This document shows, piece by piece, positions 13,840 to 26,900 of a DNA stretch of 64,000 bases. The first letter of the stretch is position 1. Each line of letters starts with the position of its first letter. A program made the position numbers and the translations under genes. A model generated the notes under the pieces. That model worked only from the letters and a program-made list of their open reading frames with translations, ran no database searches and was not told the origin of the DNA. This DNA comes from Melitaea cinxia (Eukaryota > Arthropoda > Insecta > Lepidoptera > Nymphalidae), in the NCBI RefSeq assembly GCF_905220565.1, contig NC_059415.1:2772001-2836000 (forward strand), in the 5' to 3' direction.

Positions 13840-13960
13840 TGTCTGGAAGAGATCGCTCCTTTAGCGATAAGACCGCCTTTGTACACTGTTTTTTATTTGT
13901 AATATGTTGTTGTGTTCATTGTTGTTGTGTACAATATAGAGTATTATTATTATTATTATA
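13840..13960 (+). repeat. LINE tail (gtctggaagagatcgct type)
   Basis: tggttgtctggaagagatcg followed by gcgataagaccgcc; related tails are at 14195-14250, 21870-21965 and 41938-42090. Confidence 0.6.
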
Positions 13961-14194
13961 GTTGTTCATATGGAACTTATGTCCCTTTGCCATGTCATTT
14001 GGAGCCTTACTTTGTTATAAGCTTACAACTCTCAATTGACTTTGAAACAGACGATAATGTAGTATAACACACAAATAAATAGTAAAATAATTCATTAAAA
14101 ATTAATTTATTTTTAATAAATACTTTTGTCAATGTCAAGTCAAACTCTTCGTTAATTTCCTAACCCGCTTTTATCAGTTGTCTTATAAACACAG

Positions 14195-14250
14195 GTTGTC
14201 TGGAAGAGATCGCTCTTCTAGCGATAAGACCGAATTTTGAAATCTATCTT
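14195..14250 (+). repeat. LINE tail (gtctggaagagatcgct type)
   Basis: Second copy of the 13.84 kb tail, 165 bases before the candidate exon at 14418. Confidence 0.6.
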
Positions 14251-14417
14251 TTCTGTTCTTTTCTTAGTGGTGTGCAAAATAGTGTCATTGTTTACTAAAT
14301 TTATAGGTAACGCGTTATTCGACTTTTAACAGAAATTTAAAATGAAACTTTAATGTGACAAAGTACATCGGAATAGTGGGCTGCGTGTGATATAGAGTGC
14401 GATCAAAAATGATTTAG

Positions 14418-14524
14418 TAATGACTGTGATGACAGAAGTGCGCAGGCGCGATACGGATTATTTCAAACCAACAGCCTTTCTAAGAACAATATGGCGACGC
14501 ACATTATCCTACAAAAAGAAAAAG
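14418..14524 (+). CDS. Candidate upstream exon of gene 1
   Basis: ATG at 14420 opens 35 codons, rich in Arg and Lys (TEVRRRDTDYFKPTAFLRTI and onward), ending in phase 0 at a strong donor AAAAAG/gtaagg. A TAG lies in frame upstream at about 14391. An AG at 14416-14417 would make a phase-1 acceptor, though with a poor pyrimidine tract. Phase 0 exit fits gene 1 exon 20933. This could be a first coding exon or an internal one. There is no domain to confirm it. Confidence 0.35.
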
Positions 14525-15094
14525 GTAAGGTTCTATCACAATTTTGACTACAAAAAAAATGTTTGGTTCGGATGCATTTATTTATGTACATCGTTGCACA
14601 GAACTCATTCAGCTTAAATCTACATCTGCTGATATACAAAGATTCTGCGAATAACATATCAAAATCTAAGAATTTCTCTTATCGAAGTGCTCCTAAAAAG
14701 TATTTAAAAATTATTGATTTAAACTAAAATCATCTCTAAAATACAAACGATTCCAAAAAAAGCTAAGAAAAGAAGAGTTAGAGCTTAATCTTTCACGCTA
14801 TGTGAAGAAGGTTAGTGGATAAGTTTTTTATAAAGAGTAACGATCGTTATGAGGATTTACTTGGGATCGATGTTCTAATAGATTATTTGCAAAGAAGAGA
14901 AACCCAGATAAACAGACGAAAAACTAATACATTAAATATATGTAATGTAAATAATGTTATTTTTCAAATCTTCAAAATAAATTATATCAAAATTTTACTA
15001 GAAATAAAATAAAAAATAATATTATTCAAACAGGCTTCAAAAGCACTTCCAAATCGTCATTTTACAAATTATAATTTTTAAGTGATTATAATTT

Positions 15095-15190
15095 TTAAAA
15101 GTGATTCTACCACCGATTCGGAATGCAGATTATTTAGAAAAGAATCGGCAAGAAACTCCACAGTTAGTTCTTTGAAAATAACATAAACTG
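15095..15190 (-). repeat. Family I repeat fragment
   Basis: Reverse copy, accaccgattcggaatgcag. Confidence 0.6.
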
Positions 15191-15674
15191 TGTATATAAT
15201 AAACCGTCAATATTAAAATTCATTATACCCTGTTGCGTTTTTGAATTGCGTCTCTTTAGCTCGCGCAACTAGACGCAACTCAAACTTCAATCGAAGTATA
15301 CTCCATTAAAATTTGTACTAGCTTTTAATAGCTGCTCAGACATACAATGAATAAAAGTATAAAACTGTCGTATAAACCTGTTTTGATACTCTTTCGTTGT
15401 TTTATGAGTTAGAATATGCCGAAAAAATATTTATAGACGAACCGTATCTTTTCCAATTACAAACAATAATCAACATAACAACGAGGTATAGCTATTATAG
15501 TTAATAAAAAAATAACTTGATGTAAGTCAGGTTATTGTCTAACTTTTTATAACACGCCAGATAAAAAGTATATAAATTATGAACGTTTCGTACGCGTTCA
15601 CAAATTGACAGTTTATATAAAAATTTAAAAAACCAAATGAAGTCTAAATTAATAATAATAAATAAATAATAAAC

Positions 15675-15775
15675 GCTTCACATAACGGCCCCCAGTAGGA
15701 ATTACTCCTTGTCGGGGGTCCGGAAACATACACAATACACAAGCACAAACGAACAAATTCAAAATTCTATTGTAG
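15675..15775 (-). repeat. Family J SINE fragment
   Basis: Reverse copy with ggcccccagtaggaatt and gtccggaaacatacacaata. Confidence 0.65.
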
Positions 15776-15785
15776 TTAAACATCG

Positions 15786-16125
15786 ACTGTGCTGTGTGGC
15801 TACGGCACTGAAGAATTTAGCCACCCCCTCTCTTCCCATGGGTGTCGTAAGAGGCGACTAAGGGATAACAAGGATCCACAACCACCTTGGAACTTAAGAA
15901 GCCGACCGATGGCGGGACAACCATCCAATATGAAATACATACTGGCTTTGAAATACACAGGCCGAAGACGGGCAGCAGCGTCTTCGGTGCGACAAAGCCA
16001 GTACTGCGGTCACCAACCCGCCTGCCCAGCGTGGTGACTATGGGCAAAACACATGAGTTCACGTTATTTTTGGCGTAAACTTGTGGAGGTCTATGTCCAG
16101 CAGTAGACTGTATAGGCTGTAATGA
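15786..16125 (-). repeat. Family C repeat
   Basis: Full-length reverse copy; three overlapping frames of 60-120 codons come from it. Confidence 0.8.
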
Positions 16126-16384
16126 TTGATGAATGATTGATAAACATCGACCACACCGAATTCGTATCTTCAACGCTCTTGATGTTGAGACAAATGTGTC
16201 TATAGGTTACGGTAAAAGCTTACCATCAGACAAAACATTAACTTGTTTACTGCCTCAGTGGTACGTAAGAAACAAACTTACCACCACAAAAATCACCTTA
16301 TAGTGATACTTTGCTGTCGATGCATATATCATTGGCCTTAGTCCGTCTATTGCAGACGATTTAGATAGTGTCAGACAGACACTG

Positions 16385-16700
16385 TGTCGCCTAGAACACT
16401 TCAGGAAACACAGAGTTGACTAAGCTTTGCGCCACCCTCTCGACCTCACTGGCTAGGCCCACAGGAACGACGAGGCGATACGTGTGGAGTCAGTTCGGCT
16501 GCAGGAGTCTTTCGCATTTTAGAGCTCTGCCACGAATGCTTGACGGTGACCCCATTCCGGGTTTCAAATGAAGTTTTCCTTCTCCAGGACCCTGATGATT
16601 TGAGCCAGGTTTATCCCTCGGTCGCCTTTTACGACCCCCACGGGAAGAAATGGGGTGGTGCTATTCTACTCGGCCGTAACCACACGGCATGTCGATGCAT
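16385..16700 (-). repeat. LINE/SINE remnant related to family C
   Basis: Shares the cgcctttttacgac-cccacgggaagaaatgg end but has a different body. Confidence 0.5.
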
Positions 16701-16814
16701 AAGTGTTTGCAATAAAGCCATATCCTTGATTTTGTCGATAAAAATATAGTTACCCTATTATGTGTACTTAAACACGTCTATAATATTATGGTTTCCATTG
16801 TTTTGATTTTTGAA

Positions 16815-16990
16815 GCAAAACTTCTTAACGCACGCTTGACTTGGGAAGTAAGCTGGTGAATGCGTGATGAGAGCGTTACAAAAAGAATGATCGGGCGAGG
16901 CACACGGAAGTTGAGAGTGAGATATAGGTTAGCGAAGATAGAAAGCAAGAGAGTTACGTTTTGTAGGAGCTAAAGAATTTTTACTTCAGT
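16815..16990 (+). repeat. Family H repeat
   Basis: Shares aagctggtgaatgcgtgatg and the gaagttgagagtgagatata block with 59250-59470. Confidence 0.6.
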
Positions 16991-17183
16991 CGTGTGGTCT
17001 AAAGTATAATTGTTTCTTTTAAATATTGCAGATGTACTTAGCTTATATTTACTCAAATGGTTGTGTTACAAATATTGGGTTGGCACGTGGACTTCATATT
17101 TGCTTTTTTATATTTGTCCTATTAATATATTGTTGAATAAATATATTTTGTCTGTATTAAACAAAACCGTAACGGCTGTATAC

Positions 17184-17580
17184 ATCTATATATACAAATA
17201 AATGAAATTGGAGTGTCTGCTTGTAATATTAAAATAACTGCTTTTTAATAAATTCATTATATATACTTTATTGCACTTTAAAAAAAACATAATTACAAGT
17301 CATTTTTACAAAGAATGTTAGCTTCATATGTATGTATAAGGTACATATACCAAAATAACATTTTTTAGAATTTTTGTCTGTTTGTCTGTCTGTTTGTTCC
17401 GACTATGCTCTGAAACGGCTGGATCGATTTTGACGGTTCTTTCTTTGACAGATATCTGATATAGTAAGGAGTAACTAAGGCTACTTTTATTTCGGAAATT
17501 TATTTATTTTATAAGTCTGCGAACTGATCAATAACTTTTTTGTTAAATACCACGCGGATGAAGTCGTGGGCACAGCTAGT
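17184..17580 (-). repeat. Family A repeat
   Basis: Reverse copy ending in the cacagctagt terminus. Confidence 0.75.
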
Positions 17581-18289
17581 ATATGTATATAATTTAACAA
17601 GTTGACACAATTGTTAAAATTTTGTAATTATTTTTAAGAAATTAACGTTCACATCAATTTTTTTTTGCATTATCTTTAAACCGCAAAAAACTGTTTTTCT
17701 TGAACACCCGTTATTATTGACAATATTAATAATAACCGGTGTTCATGTATTAAATAGATTTAGATAGATTAATAGAAATGAAAGAATAAACTTAGTTAGT
17801 TCTCTTAAAAATAATTTATTTTATTTCTAAATTGATGTTCTTTTATATGTAAAACTAAGTATTTTGAGTAAGCCTTGAGATATACATATACTATTACTTC
17901 AAGGCTTTATCGCAGAGTAGCTCCTGCCTGCGACTTCGTCCGCATGAAATAGGAACAATTCTGTTAGAAATGATTTTTGCAAAACTTTTACTGTTTACGC
18001 AGGGCTCGCAGCGGAAGCTCACAAAAGAAAGAAAAAAAAAGGATTTTAAAACATTATTCAATGGTGCTCCGATCCTATTGGTCTTAGAGTTATGATATAT
18101 AGCCTATAGCCGTCCTCGATAAATGGGCTATCTAACACTGAAAGAATTTTTCAAATCGGGCTAGTAGTAGTGAGATTAGCGCGTTCACACAAAAAAAAAA
18201 AACAAACAAACAAACTCTTCAGCTTTATAATATTAGTATATATTTTTGTATATCTTTACTTTTAGTACATTACCTACTTGAGGTTTATA

Positions 18290-18690
18290 TGTAGGCGCAC
18301 ACAAGGCAACATGCGACAGCTACAGCTCGGCCACTAGACGCGACGACAGGCTGCATCCGACAATTTTCATATATTTTGTTCAAAACTCGTCACAGCATCA
18401 GATTCGCGGAGTCGCAACGACAAGCTAGGGGAGTCACGCGCGTTTGCTACTTGTCGCCGTATGTAGTCGCACTCACGACGACAATCGTGCGCGAGCGCAG
18501 TGTCAGTCTCGCTTTGAGTGCTAAAGGAGGTTCTTTTGTTTATTTTGAGAATCTGTCATAACGTCTGTTGTAATGACTAGTCGCTGACGTAAACGATAGA
18601 TCCGTGTCTAGTCACGGTCACAAGACGCTAGATGCAAATGACAACGATCGCTATGATATGGCGACAAGTCGCCTAGTTTGCGAAGGGTCT
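18290..18690. other. GC-rich island of unknown nature
   Basis: Much richer in G+C than its surroundings, with repeated gcgacaa/gtcgcc words (18444, 18659). No convincing coding frame or splice site. It may be an old DNA element. Confidence 0.4.
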
Positions 18691-19599
18691 ATATCCTCAA
18701 AAATTTTACATAAGTTAATTGATATAAACTTTGCGTCCCCGATTGAATCAAGATAATGAGTAAGGATTTTGAAAGCAGCTGAATCAATAATAATATACTC
18801 GTATATCATAAGCCGTATAGCCGTATATCACCGTAACCGCGAACGTTAGCTTTAAGCTTGCCTTGCGCAATGAGCCAGCTTATCATCAAAAGATGAGTGG
18901 TAATACGAATCCTAAATAATATTTATATGTACAAATTCATTATGTTGAGCGTACAAAAGGTCATTGTATTGTATGTAATTGCATAGATGCTTACTTGTTT
19001 TTTGTTAAATGTGTGAGGAGAATGATTTTTATTGAGTGGAAATTTTTTAAACTTTGTGATGACTCTTCAAACGTACATTAGCAATTTTTTTCTTTTGTTG
19101 TTAAAAATCTACTTGCATAAACCAACCAAATTCACTAACGTTACTGGAGAAATGTAATATGCGGTATTATAACAGCTATATATTCTATTTTGACTTATAC
19201 AGTTGACATACGCCTTTGTTGCATTAATTTGTAACGCAAATCTGCATATATGACAATTACAATAAAAGTGTGAAATTACCGTGTCTTTGCATTAAAGTTT
19301 CGTTTAAACACAGCTATCACCGAAATAATATTAGCTTCGTGTTTTTCTTGATAATAATGTTCGTGATATCTTTTATGAGTGTATCTTTTGATAATGATCG
19401 CAATGTCTTCGCAAGATTGTTTTTATAATAATATTTCAACAAAATTTCCTGTTTTTTTTTTCAATTTCCTATTAAAGGAGCCGATTGGGAAACTGCGAAA
19501 TTGACACTATATTTACTTTGTTCTTGTACAGTTTCTGACTCCACATTTTTCAACTCAATAAAAATATTTCTAGTACCTACTACAAATTAATAATAATAA

Positions 19600-19985
19600 T
19601 AATAATTCTTTATTTCAGGTAGCAAAGACTCATAAAACAATTCTTCTTACAATGGATAGCACAAATACAAAAAATTAATGAATATCACAATTTGCAATTA
19701 ATTAAATATTATTTGCAATATTATATATAATTTAATATATAATAATTATTTTAATTTATTTATAATAATTAATTTTAATTTTAATTTTTTATAATAATTA
19801 ATTTTAATTTAATATAAATTTAAATATTATTTGCAATATTATATATAATATATTAATTGCAAATTATATATAATACTATATATAATTTGCAATTAATTAA
19901 TAAATTAAATTGCAATAATACAATAATAATAAATAATACCAAACACAAATAAATTAAGTTAACAATAATACAACAATTTTAGAAT
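19600..19985. repeat. AT-rich palindromic low-complexity block
   Basis: Starts with aataat repeats; words such as ttgcaatattatatataat recur and pair with complements. Confidence 0.7.
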
Positions 19986-20089
19986 ATTCTGTTAACTGGT
20001 CTTGATGAAAACATTATGGACTTACTTTTGATTATTATTAAAGATTATTAACTAATTATTATCATTTACTACTGCAACGGATCGCTTCA

Positions 20090-20170
20090 ACCTGTTATAT
20101 CCCACTGCCGGACATAGGCCTCTTTCCCCATGTAGGAGAAAGATAAGAGGTTTATATTCCCTACTGCTGG
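20090..20170. repeat. Family E SINE, fragment
   Basis: Contains cggacataggcctctttccc. Confidence 0.6.
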
Positions 20171-20369
20171 ATACGATTATGATTTATACTAAAAATCCTT
20201 CAATAAAAATAACGTACTACGACATATTTAATTTTACATGCAATCAAAGGAGCTACACGTTATTTTTAAACTCATGTTTCTTGGTATTAATTTCAATTTA
20301 GTTTAAAATTATATAAATAATTTATGTATAAATAAAAATGAATATTTCTAAGCGCATAACTCGAGAATG

Positions 20370-20455
20370 GCTCGACAATTCGGCTCATTAATTTTTTGGC
20401 CCACGGAAGAGACTTGACAGAACGAAGTCTGTCCGGGCAGCTAGTAATATAATAA
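20370..20455 (-). repeat. Fragment of ctagctg-type repeat
   Basis: Reverse end acgaagtctgtccgggcagc followed by tagtaat. Confidence 0.5.
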
Positions 20456-20932
20456 TTAAATTTATTATTAAAAAAAGTACAATAAATGTATTGAAAAAAC
20501 GGTTTCAAATAATGATGACGCGAAAATTGTATCGCGTTCAACATTTTTTTTAATTTAAAATCATACTGAAACAAGCTTATTAATAATTATAACAATTTAA
20601 TTGTAATAACCACATAGGCTTAGAAGTTCAATAACCTTTTCTTAAATAAAAAAATAATATTGTTACAGCATTTTATTTTCTGATAATAAATTTAATACAA
20701 TAGTTTCACACCACGCTCACACATATACCGTAAATATTAAATACCTATAAGCAAATTTATTCTTACACACATAATATATTAAGTTAAACAAAGGTTAAGT
20801 TAACATTCATTTGCTCCCAGTAAATTATTTTATGTATAAGAAAAATAATTGTAGACGTGTGCAGTAATAAAAATATTTTGTTACGAAATAAATAAAGAAT
20901 GTACCTATTAATTTATTTTATTTCCTTTGCAG

Positions 20933-20986
20933 TTGGACGACCGCTTTGCCGGATACAAAGGCGTACGAGATATCACAATAAAGAAG
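20933..20986 (+). CDS. Gene 1 exon: start of PDZ-a
   Basis: Eighteen codons, phase 0 at both ends, acceptor tttcctttgcag and donor AAG/gtattt. It encodes LDDRFAGYKGVRDITIKK, the first beta strand of a PDZ domain; the GLGI loop follows in the next exon. Confidence 0.8.
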
Positions 20987-23900
20987 GTATTTATGTATAT
21001 ACATGTCTTCAAAAATTACATAAAGTATTTTTATATAACGCAAAGGTATCGAAAATGTACGAGTAGATTTAGTAATTGCAAAGTCTCAACTCCAGTTACT
21101 ATTTGGTAATACTTTTCTGAAGTCGGCGTCACAGACTTGCTTGACCTTTGATCTGTAGCGTATATTGAAGCTAATTATACGTCTCCGAAATAAAATAATA
21201 TAATTTTAAATCGATAGATTGAATTGTAAGTTAAAGTTTTAAGATAAATTAAAGAAAAAAATACAGGTACTGATAATGGATGTACGAGTTGTGTAATACA
21301 CATATAGGTAATTTAAATAATATGCAAAATACTTTTAACAATATGAATGGTGAGTGTTTCATCAGACATGTGTGTCATGGTTTTCTCTTCAAGTAATCTC
21401 TATTGAACTGTTTATATAGATATTAAAGATACGATATTATTTCATAAACGATAGCATTGCGGGCGCAAATTGATAAGAAAAAAATCGGTTTCATTAAATT
21501 AATCGATCAATAAATATTTAAAAAATAAAACCCGTAATATTACTCACTCAATTATATATTATCGAACTTATGTTGTATTGATTACTCCGTTCTTATGATT
21601 TAAAGTGTGATCTTATATAGCAATTAGCCCTAGAATTTTTAACGCAATCAGATATAGGATAGGTATCTGTTTATGCATGTTTATATTTTCATGGTATATT
21701 TTATTATGGTATATTTTTATGGTTATATATATATATATATATGAATTTATTTGCTCATGTATATACTAAGCACTAACTTGACTTTATTTTTCCTCCTTTT
21801 TTTTCCTTCTTTATCTGAATTTTACTAATACCTGATTTTGCGCACACCTACAAACCTCTGCTCTTGTACGTCCTAAGGTTGGCTGGTAGAGAACGATTTT
21901 AGCATTAAGCCCGCCTTTTGTACAATTCTATACTGTATTGTGCAATAAAGTATCAATAAATAAATAAAAAATATCTATTGTTGTTAGTAAATATTTTTTT
22001 CTGAAACAGAATGTCTTTATTTATATTTAATAAAATAGGTTAAATTGAAAAAAAAGCTTGTTAAACAATGTTCAAATACATGAAAAAAAAAAATCTAATT
22101 TGAACAAACGTTCCCATAACATTACTATATTATACGCTCAGTTTTAAGAGTGCGTGTTATGATCACAGTCTCGTCTCGCTCACTATAAAAAGTACATATT
22201 TTAAAGTATTATTTTACCAACTATTTTGGGCAAGATTATCTTTGTATGGGCATACCTATATAAAGCTGAAGACTAAAGTTGCCTTATTTGTTTTATTAAT
22301 TTCAACACAGATTTTAAACACTCTTCTTGCGATAAAAGCCAGTTTATTGAAGAAGAGTAAAGTATTATATTATAATCCTCTTATGACTCATAGAAGGTGA
22401 GAAAAATCGAACACATACTTTGACCAAAGTTAAATTTTAATAAGTTTAGACATTTTAGTAAGGTTGTGACAGCGTTGAAAAAAGTCACTTCTCTTAAAGA
22501 ATACGATTTATTTAGAGTAAGGTTAAGTAACGTAACTCATACGTACTTAATAGTTATTTGCACTTGCGACCTTTAGCTTTTGTGTATTCTAAAACCATTA
22601 TCTATTAATATGGGTTGAAAAACTTTCATTTTCTTATGATGAACCACCTCTGATGGATTCTTAACACTTTTAGAAAGCAAACATATATTCATAGGCTATA
22701 AAACATCACACTATATCACACAATAATGGCATAACAATAATCGAAACTAGAACCAAGCTTAGTTACCATTTGAATTCCTTAATGAAATATGAAAGATTAG
22801 GTCAATTTGTTACACCAATTATCAAATTTAATAATAGAATTGACTTATGTCGACCTCGATGATTGAATTGATAAATTTAGTTAATTATTTCGTCATATAA
22901 ATAATTATCTTAAAAAAAATTGGTCAGTAGGTCAATTTTTATCTTTTATATAATTAAGCTTAGACATTATTATTCATTAATGTTTTTTTTTATAGCAATT
23001 GATATTATGAATATAAAGCTCATATTTTTTTGTATGTGTAGACTTAAGAATAACATAGCTACTTTATTTATAAAACTGATTACGTTTATGACAAAACCGG
23101 TACACAAAAAAATGCTCTGTACCTTTGACCCACTTAGGCAACATAACTTACAATTATGTATTTCGATGCGCTGAATCCGAATTTGAGGTCCATTTGATCC
23201 CGTAATTTTGAGTAAATTTCATAAAATTGCCAAAATTAGCTAAAAATTGCAAAAAAATAATTGTTTAATTAAAAGTATTTTTTTTTTAATTATTATTCTT
23301 ATGTATATTGATAAGTTGAATATAAACGCGAAGTTGGTTTGGCTTGTCTGCTCTATAAATTTAGAGTTAATTACAAAAAACCTCTTAAAATAGAAAAATG
23401 CAAAAAAAGGTTTTCGGGCTAATAGTTCAAGTATATTTATTAATTACTTCGATGCGGCAGTTTTTAATCTCAAACTGATTTCACCGGTAGACCCTCCAAA
23501 TTTGGAGTAAATTTCGAAAAACGTCTTCTAATCGCTAAAAAATAGATCAAGTAATTTTCTTTTGTATTTGACGTGCTCAGTCCGAAATACGATCTCTTTT
23601 TGGCTGATAAGCTTATTATTTATGGTTATTTAGGTTTGTATGTATCATAATTTGTTTTGACAGAAAGAATTTGAACAGAAAATAGTGAAGCAACAGTATT
23701 TAACAAAAAGTGTAAGATTAATGACCTTTTTGCCAATCAACACTTTCTTCTCTTACGCTATTCCGGATGCTGCGGATATATGAGTATTTTCAAAACAATT
23801 CAATCAATTTCAGCTTATCGCAGTCCACTGCTGGACGTAGGTCTCCACAAGTTCGCGCCAAAAATGGCTTGAACTCATGTGCGTTGCCCATAGTCACCAC

Positions 23901-26900
23901 GCTGGGCAGGCGGGTTGGTGACCGCTGGGCTGACTTTGTCGCACCGAAGAAACTACTGCCCGTCTTCGGCCTGTGTATTTCAAAGCCAGCAGTTGGATGG
24001 TTATTCCGCCATCGGTCGGCTCTATAAGTTCCAAGATGGTAGTAGAACTGTTTTATCCCTAGTCGCCACTTACGAGTATGACACCCACGGGAAGAAGAGT
24101 GGAGGATGGCTATAATCTTTACTGCAGTAACCACACAACAGTGAGTATTTTACTTTTATAAAAATATATAAAATCATTTTATTTTCCAGGGTCCTTCGGG
24201 CCTCGGCATTATGATAATAGAAGGAAGACACACAGAAGCTGGTCGCGGTATTTTCGTATCAGACCTCCAAGAAGGTAGCGCTGCGGAACAGGTACGCCTA
24301 ATATATCTACTAATAGCAGTATTATGGTAGCTAAAATAACTTTTTTGTAGTATTTACCAGTATTTTTAATTTAATATTCTCTTATTTGAGTTTTTTTTGT
24401 TGCTTTAATAATAATACTCAGATTAGATTAAATCTCTATTATAATATTTCGTCTGTAAGTACATTAAATTAATTAATTAAAAATTAAGTATAATACGTTA
24501 TTAACTGCAGAGTTTCTTGCCGATTCTTCTCTGCAGAATCTACATTCTGAATCGGTGGTAGCTTTTGTTTTACAAAAATGATAATTTATTTTTAAAGTTT
24601 TAATTTGTAAAATGACGATTAGAAAGTGCTCTTCGGGCCTATTTGATTAAAACTGTTCTTGATTTTGATTTTATGTCTTAAATTTGTGTCTTTGATTTCA
24701 GGCTGGCTTGAATATTGGAGACATGATTCTGGCTGTGAACAGAGATTCCCTTCTTAGTTGCAGCTATGACGCCGTAAGTTGTAATGATTTTTAGTTTGAG
24801 AATCATTTAGAGGTCAATAATAATCTATTTCTGATTTTCCTTACAAAGGATAGAATTTTTAATGAAAGATTTGTGCGCATTAAAAAATAAATAAATATGT
24901 AAAATAAATAAGCAAAACCAGAGTTTCAAAGTGACGACGTTGTGCTGGCGGTCATAGGTTCGATCCCCGCTCACGACAGACATTTGTATTGGCCATATGT
25001 TTGTCGTGGTCTGGGCGTTTGTGCTTGTGTATTGTGTGTTTTCGTATCCCCGACAAAGGAGAAAATCCTACTGGGGGATGTTGAGTGTGGAGCATTTAAA
25101 AAAAGTCTTTAAGACTGACCGAAATGTACACTTTATAAACTGACTTTTGACAACGCGTTGGCACAACGATTGCAGCACTGTTGTCGTTAGTAGGAATCGA
25201 ACCCACGACAGCTAGAAAAGTAGAAGCTGTAATTTAGTAGTCATAACTTCGTTCAACATAAGGCGTTAAGTCTATAACCGTAAATTTCTTGATGATTAAA
25301 TTATCTTTAAGATCAAGATTAAAACGTATACAATGTGCCATAAAAGTGTTACTATCCGTGTAATATAATTACGCTGTACAAGTTTGTTTATAAAATAATG
25401 CTGGCCGTAACAATACGTGCGGTACGCTTGTGTGTGTGAAATTATGTGAAGCATATATGCGTGTGTTAAGTTTATATGTGAGAGTGTATTAAATTGTAAA
25501 ATTGAAGTGTGTGTGTGTATTTGTATGTGTGTTTGTAAGCGTCTGTATTTATAGATGTAATGAAATATATTTTATGTAAGTACTTAAGTTTTTGTCAGCG
25601 CGTTTTTTTTCTCATGTCATGCTAAAACGAATTAAGATTCGATTTTCACAAATAAGTTCTTAAATAATAAAATGACATAGAATATGGCAAAGTTGTATAT
25701 TTAAATTAAAGCATTGGAGATCATTTAATTATAGGTTACATACCAAATTTTTATATTTTTACATTTTTATTTGTAGATTAATTTGAGGCTCTAAATGTGT
25801 GTGTAATACAGAAAATTAGTGTGACGAATTCTAGGTGTGAGAATGCTCTAACTGTTCTCTAAAAAGCGAGTGTTTGCGTGCAGTTTCTAAGTGTATATGT
25901 CTATTAATAATGTGTTAGTGTGTACAGTATCTATGACGCAAAAAATGTAATTTTAATATTACAGGCAGCTGCCAAACTGAAACAAACTGAAGGCGTGGTC
26001 ATACTGACAGTATGTAGTCCGAACATGAAAGATCCTGATGAATCGGCGTCAGCTTCTGGTAAGTTATGCTTAAACAATAATGCATACTTATATTTTTTTT
26101 GTTGTATAATTGTAATCCGACTGACATAAAATAGCCAATACTCGCTCTAAAAAAATTACGCTGGTTGCAATTAAATTTTGTACGTAGATATCTTGAGACA
26201 TACAATAAAATAAAATTTACTTTTTAACTCTTTATTCCCACAAGATTTGAAATTGAAATTGATAAGAATAAAGGGAAACTGCTCTGCTATTTAACCGACT
26301 TCAAAAAAAGGAGGAGGTTACTCAATCCGACCGTATATATGTTTTTTTTTAATGTATGTTCGGGGATAACTCCGTCGTTTATGGACCGAGTTTCGATTAT
26401 TCTTTTTTTGTTGGAAAGGAGATATCCCTAGTTTGGTACCGTGATAAGGAAACCAGGATCTGATGATGGAATACCAGAGAAATCGAGGGAAACTCTCGAA
26501 AATCCGCATAACTTTTTACTGGGTGTACCGATTTTAATGATTTTTAATTTAATCGAAAGCCAATGTTTATCATGTGGTCACATTTAAATTTCACCGAGAT
26601 CTGATCAATCTTTGATAATGCGTATTTACTTGACAATTTTTTTGTCTACCTACGTTGTATTACTTTTCGATATAATTGAACTCGGTTTTTCTTCGTTTGC
26701 CTGCAAACACAATTATTATAATAATAATTTTGTTAATATAATCAGTCTATCAAGAACTGTTATAGAAAATTCCTTTTGTGTAGGTACTATTCCTGCTAAT
26801 CGGTTGTGAGGAATAATGCACCACATATTAAATAATACAATTAATTTCATAAAAACACAAGCAAAGCTGTGAAATACGTATAATTGAAAAAAAAATATTA

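Larger units (their letters stand above)
6292..14417. other. Intergenic or first-intron DNA
   Basis: Apart from the repeats listed, only AT-rich sequence with short frames such as 7429-7112 (minus) and 13158-13477, none with support. Confidence 0.5.
14525..20932. other. Upstream flank or intron of gene 1
   Basis: Repeats as listed and unique AT-rich DNA; no additional exon in phase was found. Confidence 0.45.

Noticed and set aside
15789..16173. Three overlapping frames of 63-118 codons
   Set aside because: They lie within a family C repeat that recurs at least five times in the window with the same frames broken differently.
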